64,000 nt of DNA from 20CM-2-65-7 sp035491815 (GTDB taxonomy: Bacteria > Gemmatimonadota > Gemmatimonadetes > Gemmatimonadales > GWC2-71-9), in NCBI GenBank assembly GCA_035491815.1, contig DATJKA010000054.1, positions 1 through 64,000 on the forward strand, given 5' to 3'. Both the position numbers and the translations under genes were made by a program. The notes under the pieces are model-generated. The model was given only the letters and a program-made list of their open reading frames with translations. It was not told where the DNA came from and searched no databases. This document shows positions 37,387-46,589 of the stretch, in pieces. The first letter of the stretch is position 1; the number at the start of each line of letters is the position of its first letter.

Positions 37387-39078
37387 ATGTGGTTCGGATT
37401 TAAACTTTCGCAGCGATTGGCCAGGGGATTCTTCATGTTTGCGAGCGCCGCATTGTTCGCGGCGTGTGCCGACGTACGTCCCACAGAATCCCCGTCCCAT
37501 CCCGTTTATACCGTCATCGTCTCTCCAGACACTGCCACGATCGCCGTGAGTGATACGCTCAGGCTCGCCGTCGCGCTCTTCGACGCGAACGGGACTGCCT
37601 TGTCGGGCCGCGCGGTCACGTGGAGCAGCGACGCGGCGGGCATCGCCGCCGTTTCCCCCGACGGACTGGTCTCTGCAGCAGACAGCGGCACGGCCACGAT
37701 CAGCGCGACGAGCGAGGGCAAGGTCGCGACCGCGCGCGTGAAAGTGCATGGCCATCCGGCTACTGACCACGCCGGCTTCTTCGTGTCGCCGAGTGGCTCG
37801 AGCACCGCGGATGGCAGCATCGATCATCCGTGGGATCTGCCGACGGCCCTCGCGAACGCGAGCAGCCGCGTGCAGCCCGGTGACACGATCTGGCTCCGCG
37901 GCGGCACATATCGCGGCAACTTCCGCAGCATGCTGAGCGGCACGGCGTCGCAGCCGATCGTCGTCCGGCAATATCCCGGCGAGCGCGCGATCATCGATGG
38001 CGCGACCGGCAACTCCACGGCCAGCACCTGGTACGTGGGCGGGCAGTACAGCGTCTTTTGGGGCTTCGAGCTCATCAACTCCGATCCCAATCGCGTGCTG
38101 TCGTCCACCGGGCGGCGCTACAACGTCGTCGCGAACTACGCCAACCACACGAAGTACATCGACCTCATCGTGCACGACGGCGGTGTGGCGTTCTACAACG
38201 AGTCGCCGTACTACGACGTCGAGATCGTGGGCTGCATCATCTACGACGAGGGCTGGCAGGGGCCCGACCGCGGCCATGGCCACGCGATCTACCTGCGCAG
38301 CAACACCGGGCCGGTGACGGCGCGGGACAACATCATGTTCAACCAGTTCGGCTATGGGGTGCACGTTTTCACCAACCCGGGCGAGGGGCAGCTGGACAAC
38401 ATCCACCTCGACGGCAACGTCTCGTTCAACAACGGCACATTGTCGAACAATTCGAACTCGTCGAACATTCTCTTTGGCGGTGACGACTATTCCACGGGTG
38501 GCGTCCTGCAAAACAACATGACGTACGAGTCGCCGGGCGTGCCGGGACCCAACATCGAAGTGGGCTACGGCGCGACCGTGAACGGCACGGTGCAGCTGAG
38601 CAACAACTACATCGCGGCCGGCGGCACGGTGCTCGCCGTCGGATATTGGTCGTCGCTCACGGCGAGCAGCAATCAGCTGATCGGCACGGGGCAGATTCTG
38701 CAGATCAACGATCCGAGCATCTCGGCCAGTACGTTCTCGGGCCAGACGCAAGGCGCGCTGCCGACGCTCACCAAGGTCGTCGTGCGTCCCAACCCGTACG
38801 AAGCCGGCCGCGCCAACATCGTCGTGTACAACTGGGGCGGGCAGAGCGCGGTGTCCGTGGATCTGTCGGCCATCGTGCCGCGTGACGCCCAGTTCCAGAT
38901 CCGCAACGTCCAGGACTGGTTCGGGACGCCGGTCGTGAGCGGCATCTACAGCGGCGGTTCCGTTTCCATTCCGATTCGCAGCGTGACACCGCCGACGCCC
39001 ATCGGCATGTCGAGCTCGCCCGCGCCGTCCACCGGCACGGCGTTCGCCACTTACGTGGTAACGATTCAGGGTCAGTAG
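37387..39078 (+). CDS. Secreted right-handed beta-helix lipoprotein with BIG2 domain, paralogue 3
   Basis: A 563-residue protein, the longest of the four paralogues. The signal peptide ends LFAAC (lipobox, about residue 27). An extra Ig-like BIG2 domain (about 38-118: VSPDTATIAVSDTLRLAVALFD, VSPDGLVSAADSGTATI) precedes AGFFVSPSGSSTADGSIDHPWDLPTAL and the coils PGDTIWLRGGTYRGNFRS. It shares WQGPDRGHGHAIYL and FNQFGYGVHVFTN with paralogues 2 and 4, and the C-terminal module VVVRPNPYEAGRANIVVYNW. The same BIG2 type occurs in the phosphoesterase at 32886. The exact activity on a glycan is not evident. A good GGAAAGGAG precedes ATG 37387. Confidence 0.8.
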   Translation: MWFGFKLSQRLARGFFMFASAALFAACADVRPTESPSHPVYTVIVSPDTATIAVSDTLRLAVALFDANGTALSGRAVTWSSDAAGIAAVSPDGLVSAADSGTATISATSEGKVATARVKVHGHPATDHAGFFVSPSGSSTADGSIDHPWDLPTALANASSRVQPGDTIWLRGGTYRGNFRSMLSGTASQPIVVRQYPGERAIIDGATGNSTASTWYVGGQYSVFWGFELINSDPNRVLSSTGRRYNVVANYANHTKYIDLIVHDGGVAFYNESPYYDVEIVGCIIYDEGWQGPDRGHGHAIYLRSNTGPVTARDNIMFNQFGYGVHVFTNPGEGQLDNIHLDGNVSFNNGTLSNNSNSSNILFGGDDYSTGGVLQNNMTYESPGVPGPNIEVGYGATVNGTVQLSNNYIAAGGTVLAVGYWSSLTASSNQLIGTGQILQINDPSISASTFSGQTQGALPTLTKVVVRPNPYEAGRANIVVYNWGGQSAVSVDLSAIVPRDAQFQIRNVQDWFGTPVVSGIYSGGSVSIPIRSVTPPTPIGMSSSPAPSTGTAFATYVVTIQGQ

Positions 39079-39102
39079 CAGAACCAACCCGGAGCTGGTC
39101 CC

Positions 39103-39148
39103 AACTACTAGGCGTCTAGGCGCCTTGGCGTCTCGGCGTCTAGTAGTT
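39103..39148. repeat. Four 8-base tandem units inside an 8-base inverted repeat
   Basis: Units GGCGTCTA, GGCGCCTT, GGCGTCTC and GGCGTCTA run head to tail at 39111-39142. They are flanked by AACTACTA (39103-39110) and its exact reverse complement TAGTAGTT (39141-39148). It lies between the third and fourth beta-helix genes and could fold into a hairpin acting as a transcription end. Confidence 0.7.
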
Positions 39149-39183
39149 TGGCACCCCGCCGCTGAGCCGGGGTATCGTGGCTG

Positions 39184-40599
39184 ATGCCGAGACTCACGAG
39201 CCGCATTGCCTTCCTCGCCACTGTCGCCGCCCTCACTGCCGGGTTTGCGCCGAGCGTCGCACAGAACGGGCGCAGCTACTACGCCGCGCCCACGGGAACG
39301 CATGCCGGCAATGGCAGTCGCGCGCATCCCTGGGATCTTGCGACCGCGCTGGCGGCGCCGTTGCAGCCGGGTGATACGCTGTGGCTCCGGGGCGGTGTCT
39401 ACCGCGGCGCGTTTCGGTCGACGCTGCAGGGGCGCGAATCCGCGCCGGTCGTGGTCCGCCAATATCCCGGCGAGCGCGCCATTCTCGACGGCCGGGGGTC
39501 ACACAGCCACGGGCTCACCGTCCGCGGCGACTACTCGATGTTCTGGGGCTTCGAGCTGACGAATTCCGATCCCGCGCGCGCGACGGCGGTGCTGGGCACC
39601 GAGGTGCGACCCGACGTCGTCGTCAACGACGCCTCGCACACCAAGTACATCAATCTCATCGTGCACGACGGCGGAGTGGGTTTCTACAACGAGCCGCAAT
39701 CACTCGACGTCGAGGTAGCGGGCTGCGTCTTCTACAATAACGGCTGGCAGGGACCAGACCGCGGGCATGGCCATGGTCTGTATCTCAAGTCATACGCGGG
39801 GCCGCTGGTGGTGCGCGATAACGTCGTCTTTAACCAGTTCGGCTACGGGATCCACGCGTACACCAATGCGGGCACGGGCAAGCTGATCAACATCCACATC
39901 ACCGGCAACGTGTCGTTCGACAATGGGGTGCTGGCGTCGAAGCCCGGCTCGGCGCCCAACATTCTGCTCGGCGGCGCCGATTACGCGAGTGGGGATGAGG
40001 TGTCAGGCAACTTCACGTACTTCCCGCCCACCGTGCGGACGGCCGACGTCAACGTGCGGATTGGATTTGGGCAGACGCGCAACGGCGACGTGCAGGTGAC
40101 GGACAACTATTTCGCCGGCGGTGATCCGGTGCTCGAGTTCGGCTTCTGGGCGGCGGCGCGGATCGCCGACAACACGCTGCTCGCGCGCGGCAGCGGTCCG
40201 TTGATTCGCCGCATCGATCCGGTGGGCGAGGCGAGCGCGTCGCATATCTGGCGCGACAATCACGAGGCGACGCCTCCGGCCGACGCGAAGATCGTCGTGC
40301 GACCGAATCCATACGAAGCGGGCCGCGCGATCATCATCGCCTACAACTGGGGGCATCAGGCCACGGTGACGGCCGATCTGTCGGCCGTCCTCGGCCGCGG
40401 CGACAATTACGAGATCCGGAGTGTTCAGGACGTCTTCGGCGCGCCCGTGACGTCCGGTACCTTCGACGGTAATGCCGTCCGGGTGCCGATGCACCGGACG
40501 GCCCCGCCGATTCCGGTGGGAATGACGAACTCACCCGCGCCGGTCACGGCGCCCGAGTTCGACGTCTTTCTGGTGACCCGCGCACCTTCAAAGCCCTAG
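39184..40599 (+). CDS. Secreted right-handed beta-helix protein, paralogue 4 (signal peptidase I type)
   Basis: A 471-residue protein with a signal peptide ending SVAQ; no Cys follows, so it is probably released to the periplasm or outside rather than lipid-anchored, unlike its three paralogues. It enters the helix with RSYYAAPTGTHAGNGSRAHPWDL and PGDTLWLRGGVYRGAFRSTLQG, continues with KYINLIVHDGGVGFYNEP and GWQGPDRGHGHGLYLKSYAGPL, and ends with the shared module IVVRPNPYEAGRAIIIAYNW and EFDVFLVTRAP. Loss of the lipid anchor suggests a different site of action on the same glycan. It converges on the truncated glycosyltransferase gene with a 4-base overlap. Confidence 0.8.
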   Translation: MPRLTSRIAFLATVAALTAGFAPSVAQNGRSYYAAPTGTHAGNGSRAHPWDLATALAAPLQPGDTLWLRGGVYRGAFRSTLQGRESAPVVVRQYPGERAILDGRGSHSHGLTVRGDYSMFWGFELTNSDPARATAVLGTEVRPDVVVNDASHTKYINLIVHDGGVGFYNEPQSLDVEVAGCVFYNNGWQGPDRGHGHGLYLKSYAGPLVVRDNVVFNQFGYGIHAYTNAGTGKLINIHITGNVSFDNGVLASKPGSAPNILLGGADYASGDEVSGNFTYFPPTVRTADVNVRIGFGQTRNGDVQVTDNYFAGGDPVLEFGFWAAARIADNTLLARGSGPLIRRIDPVGEASASHIWRDNHEATPPADAKIVVRPNPYEAGRAIIIAYNWGHQATVTADLSAVLGRGDNYEIRSVQDVFGAPVTSGTFDGNAVRVPMHRTAPPIPVGMTNSPAPVTAPEFDVFLVTRAPSKP

Positions 40600-41069
40600 C
40601 TCCAGAAAATCGATCGATAGACCGCCAACATGCGGCCGACCAGTAGCGCGTCGTCGAGGCCGGGCGGGATGACGTGCACCGGCGCCCGCGTGCGCACTTG
40701 GGCGCGTTCGGCATCCGACGCCACGATCACGGCGTCTGCCCTGCGGACCAGCAGACTGCGGGCGTTTGCGGCATTCACGTTCACGACGAGCGGCACGCGT
40801 TTCGGCAAGGCGATCCAGATCGTCCCCGGCGCGTCGCAGTGCGCCACGTCGTAGCGTCCGCGATGCAGGCGCGGCCGCAGCCGGGTCCAGGCCGCGAGAT
40901 ATCCCCACGGATTTCGGCCGCCGTGGAAGGCAAAGATCTCCACCGGCACACCCGCAGCGTGCAGCGCGGCAGCGTGCTGTTTGGCGATGCTTGGCGGTGG
41001 CCGAGGGGGAGGGATGCGGACAACCGGCCATTCCCCGGTCAGCAGCAGCACCCGGGGAAATGTGAGCAT
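40596..41069 (-). CDS. Truncated GT4-like glycosyltransferase (N-domain only)
   Basis: A 157-residue frame that aligns with the N-terminal domain of the GT4 at 28067: LLTGEWPVVRIPPP, PVEIFAFHGGRNPWGYLAAWTRLRPRLHRGRYDVAHCD, ALPKRVPLVVNVNAANA, RADAVIVASDAERAQVRTRAPVHVIPPGLDD. It then jumps straight to LVGRMLAVYRSIF, matching the extreme C-terminus (LTAKVLRVYRSVLRG) of the full protein. The whole nucleotide-sugar-binding domain is missing. The reading frame stays open, so it is either a recent in-frame deletion or a retained acceptor-domain fragment. It cannot be an ordinary glycosyltransferase. Its ATG abuts the deacetylase stop. Confidence 0.72.
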   Translation of the reverse strand: MLTFPRVLLLTGEWPVVRIPPPRPPPSIAKQHAAALHAAGVPVEIFAFHGGRNPWGYLAAWTRLRPRLHRGRYDVAHCDAPGTIWIALPKRVPLVVNVNAANARSLLVRRADAVIVASDAERAQVRTRAPVHVIPPGLDDALLVGRMLAVYRSIFWS

Positions 41070-41867
41070 CTACGAGGGCCGCTCCCGTGTCCGCAACCGG
41101 ACGTACTGGGCGTATAAAGGAGGGAAGAGGTGCCGCGCGACGCCGCGGAGCCAGCGCACGAGCTGGACCCGCTGCCACCCGCGGAACGCGACGAGCTGCG
41201 CGATCGTCGTGGCCGACACGCCGGCTTTCAGAATCACCCGGCCGAGCACCCAGGTCTGGCCGACGCGGCCGGGGCGCAGCTGCGGCTCCGAAGTGAAGAG
41301 ATAGTGGAGTCCCGCCTCGCTGACCGACTCCAGCACGGCGGGCGAGATGTCGCCCCCGGGCACCGACGCCGCCACGCACGGCTCGCCGAGCAACCCCTCG
41401 AGAATCGCGCGGCTGACCCCCCACTCGGTCGCCATCATGCCGCGCGAGAGGTTGCGGAAAATGTCGGGGTGCGTGTGCGAATGTGTACCGACCACGTGTC
41501 CCGCGCTGCGCAGCGTGCGGATGTCGGCCGGCTTGAGGAAGGTCCGCTCGCCGATGCGCGACGTGATGATGAAGAAGTGCGCGAGCCAGCCGCGGCGCGC
41601 CAGCTCGTCGGCGACGTACATGGCGCTCGCGCCGCCGTCGTCGAACGTCAAGGCGAGATGGCGGCCGCGCTCGAGGTCGAGTGCCGTCACGAGCTCCGGT
41701 CGGAGCCCACCTTTGGCGATCGCATCGAGATGTTTGTTGAAGACGCGTGGACTGAACGTGTATGGCAGCGCGCCGGGACGCTGAAAGCCCGACGTCGTGG
41801 GATCGTCGGTGACCTCGTGGTACATCAGTCCCGCGACTTCGGTGTGCGACTTGCCGGTCATGCTCAC
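41070..41867 (-). CDS. Polysaccharide deacetylase (NodB domain)
   Basis: A 265-residue carbohydrate esterase family 4 protein. The NodB motifs are LALTFDDGGAS (catalytic base Asp and metal Asp) and GTHSHTHPDIF (metal His pair), then ASVPGGDIS where a typical family member has Arg-x-Pro-x-G. It begins VAGLMYHEVTDDPTTSGFQR, as in deacetylases of glycan loci. It would remove N- or O-acetyl groups from sugars. No signal peptide is evident, so it may act on precursors in the cytoplasm. It is followed directly by the truncated glycosyltransferase gene and lies 18 bases after the GT2 gene. Confidence 0.85.
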   Translation of the reverse strand: MSMTGKSHTEVAGLMYHEVTDDPTTSGFQRPGALPYTFSPRVFNKHLDAIAKGGLRPELVTALDLERGRHLALTFDDGGASAMYVADELARRGWLAHFFIITSRIGERTFLKPADIRTLRSAGHVVGTHSHTHPDIFRNLSRGMMATEWGVSRAILEGLLGEPCVAASVPGGDISPAVLESVSEAGLHYLFTSEPQLRPGRVGQTWVLGRVILKAGVSATTIAQLVAFRGWQRVQLVRWLRGVARHLFPPLYAQYVRLRTRERPS

Positions 41868-41885
41868 TCACCCTTCACCGCGGCA

Positions 41886-42947
41886 TTAACGCGACAGCGG
41901 GATCGCGGTCGGGTCGCGCCACAATCCTCTCCGCCCGAGCAGCGCGCCGCGGAGGCCGCGCAGGAATCCGAACCCGTAGCTGAAATGCACGACGGGGAAG
42001 ACCACGGCGAGCGCGGCGGCGCACCGCACGCCATGCGAGCGCACGACGCGGCCGACGCTGCCCAGCACCCCCAACGCATAGAGCGCCGCCAGCCCCAGGC
42101 CGATGTACCAGGCGGGACGCCAGAACAGCCCCCCGATCAGTGCCGCGCCGAGCGCGCTGACAAAGCCGGCCGGCACGAGCTGCCGCAGCGTCATCACGCG
42201 ACCGACTTTGCGCGCGACCAGCGGTTTGAACGCGCCATACTGATAAAACATGCGCGACAGCTGGGGAATTGAGCCGCGGGCGTAGTAGTAGCACAGAACG
42301 TCGGGGAGCAGACGGATGCGCCCGCCCCGCGTGAGAATACGGGCATTGAACTCGTCGTCCTGGTTGCGCACCAAGTCCTCGTCGAAGTAGCCGACCTTCT
42401 CGAAGATCTCGCGGCGGTAACAGCCGAACGGCACGGTGTCGACGTAGCGCGCCTCGCGCGCGCCCAGCCGGAAGTGCGCGTTGCCGACGGCGAACGGATG
42501 TGCCATCGCGATGGCAATCGCCTGCGCCATCGCGGTGCCGTCGGCCGGCAACGTGATCATGCAGCCGCCGACGTTATCGACGTCGCCCTCGGAGAGACCC
42601 TGGACCAGCCGCGGCAAATACTCGGGCGGGTAGATGACGTGCGCGTCCATCCGGACGATGATGTCTCCCTGCGACGCGGTGATGGCCGTATTCAACGCCG
42701 TCGGCACGATCCGCTGCGGATTGTCGAGCAGTCGAATCTCGGGATTGTGGGCCGCCAGATCCTGCACGATCCGCCGCGTGCCGTCCGAGCTCATGCCGTC
42801 GACCACGAGAATCTCCAGGCGATCTTTGGGATACGCCGTCGCGAGGATCGAGTCGAGACAGGCCGCGATGTATCGTGCCTCGTTGCGGCAGGGCAGGATG
42901 ACGCTGACGTGCGGCTGCGTCCCGGGGGGGAGAGAGGACGTGCTCAC
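41886..42947 (-). CDS. Family 2 glycosyltransferase with C-terminal membrane helices (ExoA-like)
   Basis: A 353-residue GT-A transferase resembling succinoglycan ExoA. VSVILPCRNEARYIAACLDSIL and ILVVDGMSSDGTRRIV begin the nucleotide-binding fold; IIVRMDAHVIYPPEYL carries the DxD-like DAH, and the acceptor region is ARYVDTVPFGCYRREIFEKVGYFDEDLVRNQDDEFNAR. The last 110 residues hold hydrophobic helices (GFVSALGAALIGGLF, YIGLGLAALYALGVLG) for membrane association. It adds a sugar to the lipid-linked unit. It overlaps the CapK-like gene by four bases. Confidence 0.88.
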   Translation of the reverse strand: MSTSSLPPGTQPHVSVILPCRNEARYIAACLDSILATAYPKDRLEILVVDGMSSDGTRRIVQDLAAHNPEIRLLDNPQRIVPTALNTAITASQGDIIVRMDAHVIYPPEYLPRLVQGLSEGDVDNVGGCMITLPADGTAMAQAIAIAMAHPFAVGNAHFRLGAREARYVDTVPFGCYRREIFEKVGYFDEDLVRNQDDEFNARILTRGGRIRLLPDVLCYYYARGSIPQLSRMFYQYGAFKPLVARKVGRVMTLRQLVPAGFVSALGAALIGGLFWRPAWYIGLGLAALYALGVLGSVGRVVRSHGVRCAAALAVVFPVVHFSYGFGFLRGLRGALLGRRGLWRDPTAIPLSR

Positions 42948-44347
42948 GCCGGCACTGCTCCACGATCCAATGCGGCGGCGCGCTCCGCCGGCGAGAGCCG
43001 GGACACGACCGCGCGCAGCTTGCCGTTCGAGGTGCGCGGCACCTCGGAGACGCGCTCGATCTGGACGCGGACGGCGCCCATGCGCTGCTGCAGCCGCTCG
43101 ACGATCAGTTGTTCATGCGATTCGCCGAACTCAGGCGCCGGCGCGACCAGCACGATGAGGAGATCGAGCGCCTCTTGCACGATTTGCGAATGGCGCACGG
43201 GAAGCCCCGTGAAGACGGCACCGACCCGCGCCGCCTGGCGCCCATCTTGCGTCACCAGCACGTCGTTGGTGCGGCCCTCGATCGGCCCAAGCACCGGCAG
43301 ACTGCGGCCGCAGGGACACGGGCCTCCCGGCGCCCCCATGGGGCGCTGCCCGCGGTCTCCGACCCGGTAGCGGATCAACGGCATGTCGGGATTGAGCAGG
43401 CCGGTGCAGACCATCTCGCCCGAGTCGCGAATCTCGATGTGACCGAATTCGGGCCATTGGTGCAGCCGGCCCGCCGAGCACTCGCTCGCGGCGGCGACCG
43501 CCTCGGCCATGCCGTACGTCTCGCGCACGGCGCAATGGAAGGCGGTGCGCACCAGCTGCCGCTGCTCGGCGGAGAACGGCTCGGCGTTCGTGTAGATCGC
43601 GGTCATCTGCAGATCGAGACGCTCCTGGCGCATCGCCTCGTGTGCGAGCGCGTGCAGCGCCGACGGATAGCCCGCCATGTAGACGATGCGATACTGGGCG
43701 AGCGCGTCGAGGTAGTGGGGGATGAGATCGGGCGCAAGGTGATACGACGAGAGATAGAGCTGCCGCATCGCGGCGTTCCACACCCAGAACGGCGGCCGCC
43801 GCCGCTGCACTGGCGTGACGAGCTGGCCGCCCAAACGTGCCCAGCGCGCAGTAGCGGGGATCCCGTCCCAGCCACGCGTGCGCGCGTCGGCGATGGCATG
43901 GAGCGTCGCGGTCGTCGTGCGCGAGCGCCAGATCTCGATCGGCGTGCCGGTGGTGCCGCTCGTATGCTCGTGATACATGCGGCGCGGGTCGCAGTCGTCG
44001 GCCAGGAAGGCGCGCGGGTTGGCGCGCACGGCGTCCTTCTCGAGCAGCGGCCAGTTCTTCAGCAGGTCCCATGACGCACGGTCGCCGCGGCGCCGCCGTC
44101 CCGCCCAATGCTCCCGATAGAACGGCACGCGCGTCGCGGCGCGGTGCAGCACGTACGCGAGGCGTTCGGCCAGCCACGTGTCCCACTGCGCCGCACTCCA
44201 GCGATCGCGCTCCTGAGCTTCCTCCATCAAGGCGTCGCTGTCGGGGCCGTAGCGCCAGCGGTTGAGATACCAGCCACGCAGCGTGGCCGCGGCGGACCGC
44301 AGGTGCGGCGGGAGACAATGGTAGAACTTGAGCAGGCGCGCAGTCAT
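42944..44347 (-). CDS. CapK/PaaK-like AMP-forming ligase, second copy
   Basis: A 467-residue close paralogue of 35606-37006, similar along its whole length. Shared motifs are EHTSGTTGTPIEIWRS, ETYGMAEAVAAASEC, PLIRYRVGDRG, GGPCPCGRSLP and TSNGKLRAVV. It probably adenylates a carboxylic acid and may pass it to a thiol or a sugar; the substrate is unknown. Whereas the first copy is next to a beta-helix gene, this one is embedded in the operon between GT2 and a nucleotidyltransferase, with 4-base overlaps on both sides, so it is surely co-expressed with glycan synthesis. Confidence 0.85.
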   Translation of the reverse strand: MTARLLKFYHCLPPHLRSAAATLRGWYLNRWRYGPDSDALMEEAQERDRWSAAQWDTWLAERLAYVLHRAATRVPFYREHWAGRRRRGDRASWDLLKNWPLLEKDAVRANPRAFLADDCDPRRMYHEHTSGTTGTPIEIWRSRTTTATLHAIADARTRGWDGIPATARWARLGGQLVTPVQRRRPPFWVWNAAMRQLYLSSYHLAPDLIPHYLDALAQYRIVYMAGYPSALHALAHEAMRQERLDLQMTAIYTNAEPFSAEQRQLVRTAFHCAVRETYGMAEAVAAASECSAGRLHQWPEFGHIEIRDSGEMVCTGLLNPDMPLIRYRVGDRGQRPMGAPGGPCPCGRSLPVLGPIEGRTNDVLVTQDGRQAARVGAVFTGLPVRHSQIVQEALDLLIVLVAPAPEFGESHEQLIVERLQQRMGAVRVQIERVSEVPRTSNGKLRAVVSRLSPAERAAALDRGAVPA

Positions 44348-45294
44348 GCGGTTCTCCGTAAACCGGCGAGGGCGGCAAGCACCGGAGCGAAGGACAATCG
44401 CGCAGCGCTGTGCCAGCGTCCTGATTCAATCGTCGCGCCGACCTGACGTAGAAAGGCTCGGCGCGGCTCTCCAAAACGACGCTGGAGTTGATCGGGGACG
44501 AGTCCCCGGCCGAACAGCCGGCGATGCTCACCATCCACATAGGACAGGTAGCCGCTGACGGCGGGCACCACGCCGCACGCGAGCGCCGTCGCGAACAGAT
44601 AGTCCCAGTCGATGGGCGGCGCGCGCCGCAGCAGCGGCATGACCCAGGCGAGGTCGGCGAGCCGCAGTCCGGCAGGCGCGTACGCGCGCTCCACCACGAG
44701 CAGGAGGAAGTGATCCTCGGGCGTGGCGACTCGGCAGGTCGTGCGACCCACCGGTTGCGGGCGCGCCCGTCCCAGCAGCTGGCGCGCGAACCACGCGTGC
44801 TCGCCGAACCGGCCGACCCGGCCGTGACGCACGCGGATCTGGATGCCGTACGGCGCCACGTACGTGGACGACCCGGCGAGCTGGCGGTGCAACGCGATGC
44901 CGCGCCGCGCCGCGGGGCGCGCCGGCGTATCACGGAGAATTGCACGGTCCAGCGCGGCCGAGCGGGGCGCATCGATCAGCAGCGCAACACGTCCGCTGTC
45001 GGGGTACCGCTCCGCGACGCCGAGGAATGCGTGCGACAGGCCGAGCGCCGTACAGCGATCGGTGAGGCGATCGACGATGGCGAGCGTGCGCTCCGTGGCG
45101 GCGCACGCCGTGGCGGCCGTCGCTCCCAATCCGGGCGGCAGCTCGTCGCCATGGGCGAGCAGGACGTCCGCCAGCCGGACGATCACGCCGCCCGCGCTTG
45201 CGAGGCGCTCGGCCTCCACGAGATCGAGGGCGTCGGGATCGCCGACGCGGTCGTCGACGAGGAGCCGCAACACGCTGGCCTCGGCGCTCGTCAC
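44344..45294 (-). CDS. Nucleotidyltransferase-like protein of a glycan locus
   Basis: A 316-residue protein that resembles the uncharacterised nucleotidyltransferase family (NTP_transf_5 type) common in capsule and exopolysaccharide loci. The best match is ATPEDHFLLLVVERAYAPAGLRLADLAWVMPLLRRAPPIDWDYLFATAL, the usual C-terminal block. The expected N-terminal Gly-Asp-x-Asp metal site is not clear here; VALLIDAPRS stands roughly where the acidic strand would be. It may be catalytically weak. 4-base overlaps on both sides tie it to GT4 and CapK. Confidence 0.6.
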   Translation of the reverse strand: MTSAEASVLRLLVDDRVGDPDALDLVEAERLASAGGVIVRLADVLLAHGDELPPGLGATAATACAATERTLAIVDRLTDRCTALGLSHAFLGVAERYPDSGRVALLIDAPRSAALDRAILRDTPARPAARRGIALHRQLAGSSTYVAPYGIQIRVRHGRVGRFGEHAWFARQLLGRARPQPVGRTTCRVATPEDHFLLLVVERAYAPAGLRLADLAWVMPLLRRAPPIDWDYLFATALACGVVPAVSGYLSYVDGEHRRLFGRGLVPDQLQRRFGEPRRAFLRQVGATIESGRWHSAARLSFAPVLAALAGLRRTA

Positions 45295-46568
45295 GCGGCG
45301 CTTTCTCCCTCGGCGAACAGTGGCCGCGTGACCGGTGCGGGCGCCGGCGCGCGGCGTGTGTTCTGAAGCAGCTGTGCGAGCTGCACGCCGTTGCGCCAGA
45401 GATCGTACTTCTCTTCGGTGCGTTTGCGCGCCCGGATCGCAATCTCCCGGCGCTCGTCGGGATGGCGGAGCAGGCGCGCGATCTCCCCCGCGAGCGCGTA
45501 CACGTCTTGGGGGGGCACCAGCACGCCGCAGCCGTCGCGCAGCGCATCGGGGATGCCGGCGACGTCGGACGCGACGACCGGAGCGCCGAGCGCCATCGCT
45601 TCCCGCACGACGTTCGGGAGACCGTCACCCAACCCGTCGGACGGATGCACGACCATGGTGGCGCGATTCATGGCTTCGCGGACGCCCGCAAACGACTGCC
45701 ACCCACGGAAGTCCACGTGTTCGGCGATGCCGAGCTCGACCGCGAGCGCCTGCAAGCGGGCGCGGTCTTCGCCGTCGCCGACGAACTCGACGGTGATGGG
45801 CAGCCCCTGCGCACGCAGCACCTGCGCCGCGCGCACGAGATAGTCGAAGCCCTTCATCTTCGTCAGCCGGCCCACGGCCAGGAGCGTGTGCGAGGCGCGA
45901 CCGTCGAGCTGGAACGGAAACTCGTCGAGATTCAGGCCGTGGTGGGAGACGTGCACCTTGCTCTGAATTCCCGGTACGTCGCTGAAATGCTCGACGATGT
46001 AGCTCTGGTTGAACTCGCAGCACGTCAGGACGTTGTCGGCATACGCCAGCTTTTCGCGCATGAACGCCGGCGAGCGGTACAGGTCCGTACCCGCGTGCAG
46101 CCAGATCGAGAACGGCAGCTGCGGTGCCGCCAGCCGGTGGAACGCGTAGGCGATCGTCCCGGCGTAGTTGCCCCAGTACGCGAGCACGTGGTCGTAGCGG
46201 TGCGTGTACTGCGCCGCCCACGCCCACGCCTTCGGCAGCGCGTAGGCGGTCTTGGCGAGCCGCATCGGCCCATAGCGGGCGGCGGCCCGCAGCACCGCGA
46301 CCGCGTCGCGTCCCGCGATCGGCAGACGCCGGCGCAGCACGGGCCGCGAGAGGTTGAGCGCCTGCAGGAACTCGAGATGATGAATGCGGTGCCGCGGGAG
46401 ATGCGCGGGTCCGAGCAGGTCGAGCGAATTTCCCCACTCCGACGCATCGAGCGGGTAAATGGGAAACACGTCGATCTCCACCCCGGTCTCGATCAACGAA
46501 CGCATGTCACGCTCGAAGAAGGTGGACACGCGGGCGGGGTACTTGCTCGTGAATACGGCGAGGCGCAT
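45291..46568 (-). CDS. GT4 family glycosyltransferase
   Basis: A 425-residue GT-B transferase. MRLAVFTSKYPARVSTFFERDMRSLIETGVEIDVFPIYP starts the acceptor domain; IWLHAGTDLYRSPAFMREKL lies mid-protein, and the donor domain carries LLAVGRLTKMKGFDYLVRAAQVL, VEFVGDGEDRARLQALAVELGI and HPSDGLGDGLPNVVREAMALGAPVVASDVAGIP with the conserved Glu pair. It adds a nucleotide-activated sugar to the repeat unit. Unlike 28067 it has a long helical insert after the first strand. A 21-base gap separates it from asnB. Confidence 0.92.
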   Translation of the reverse strand: MRLAVFTSKYPARVSTFFERDMRSLIETGVEIDVFPIYPLDASEWGNSLDLLGPAHLPRHRIHHLEFLQALNLSRPVLRRRLPIAGRDAVAVLRAAARYGPMRLAKTAYALPKAWAWAAQYTHRYDHVLAYWGNYAGTIAYAFHRLAAPQLPFSIWLHAGTDLYRSPAFMREKLAYADNVLTCCEFNQSYIVEHFSDVPGIQSKVHVSHHGLNLDEFPFQLDGRASHTLLAVGRLTKMKGFDYLVRAAQVLRAQGLPITVEFVGDGEDRARLQALAVELGIAEHVDFRGWQSFAGVREAMNRATMVVHPSDGLGDGLPNVVREAMALGAPVVASDVAGIPDALRDGCGVLVPPQDVYALAGEIARLLRHPDERREIAIRARKRTEEKYDLWRNGVQLAQLLQNTRRAPAPAPVTRPLFAEGESAA

Positions 46569-46589
46569 GACGGGCTCCGTTTCCTCAGT

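Noticed and set aside
39149..39162. TGGCAC as a sigma-54 -24 box before the fourth beta-helix gene
   Set aside because: The following GC is nine bases away, not ten, and no TTGC-like -12 box is present.
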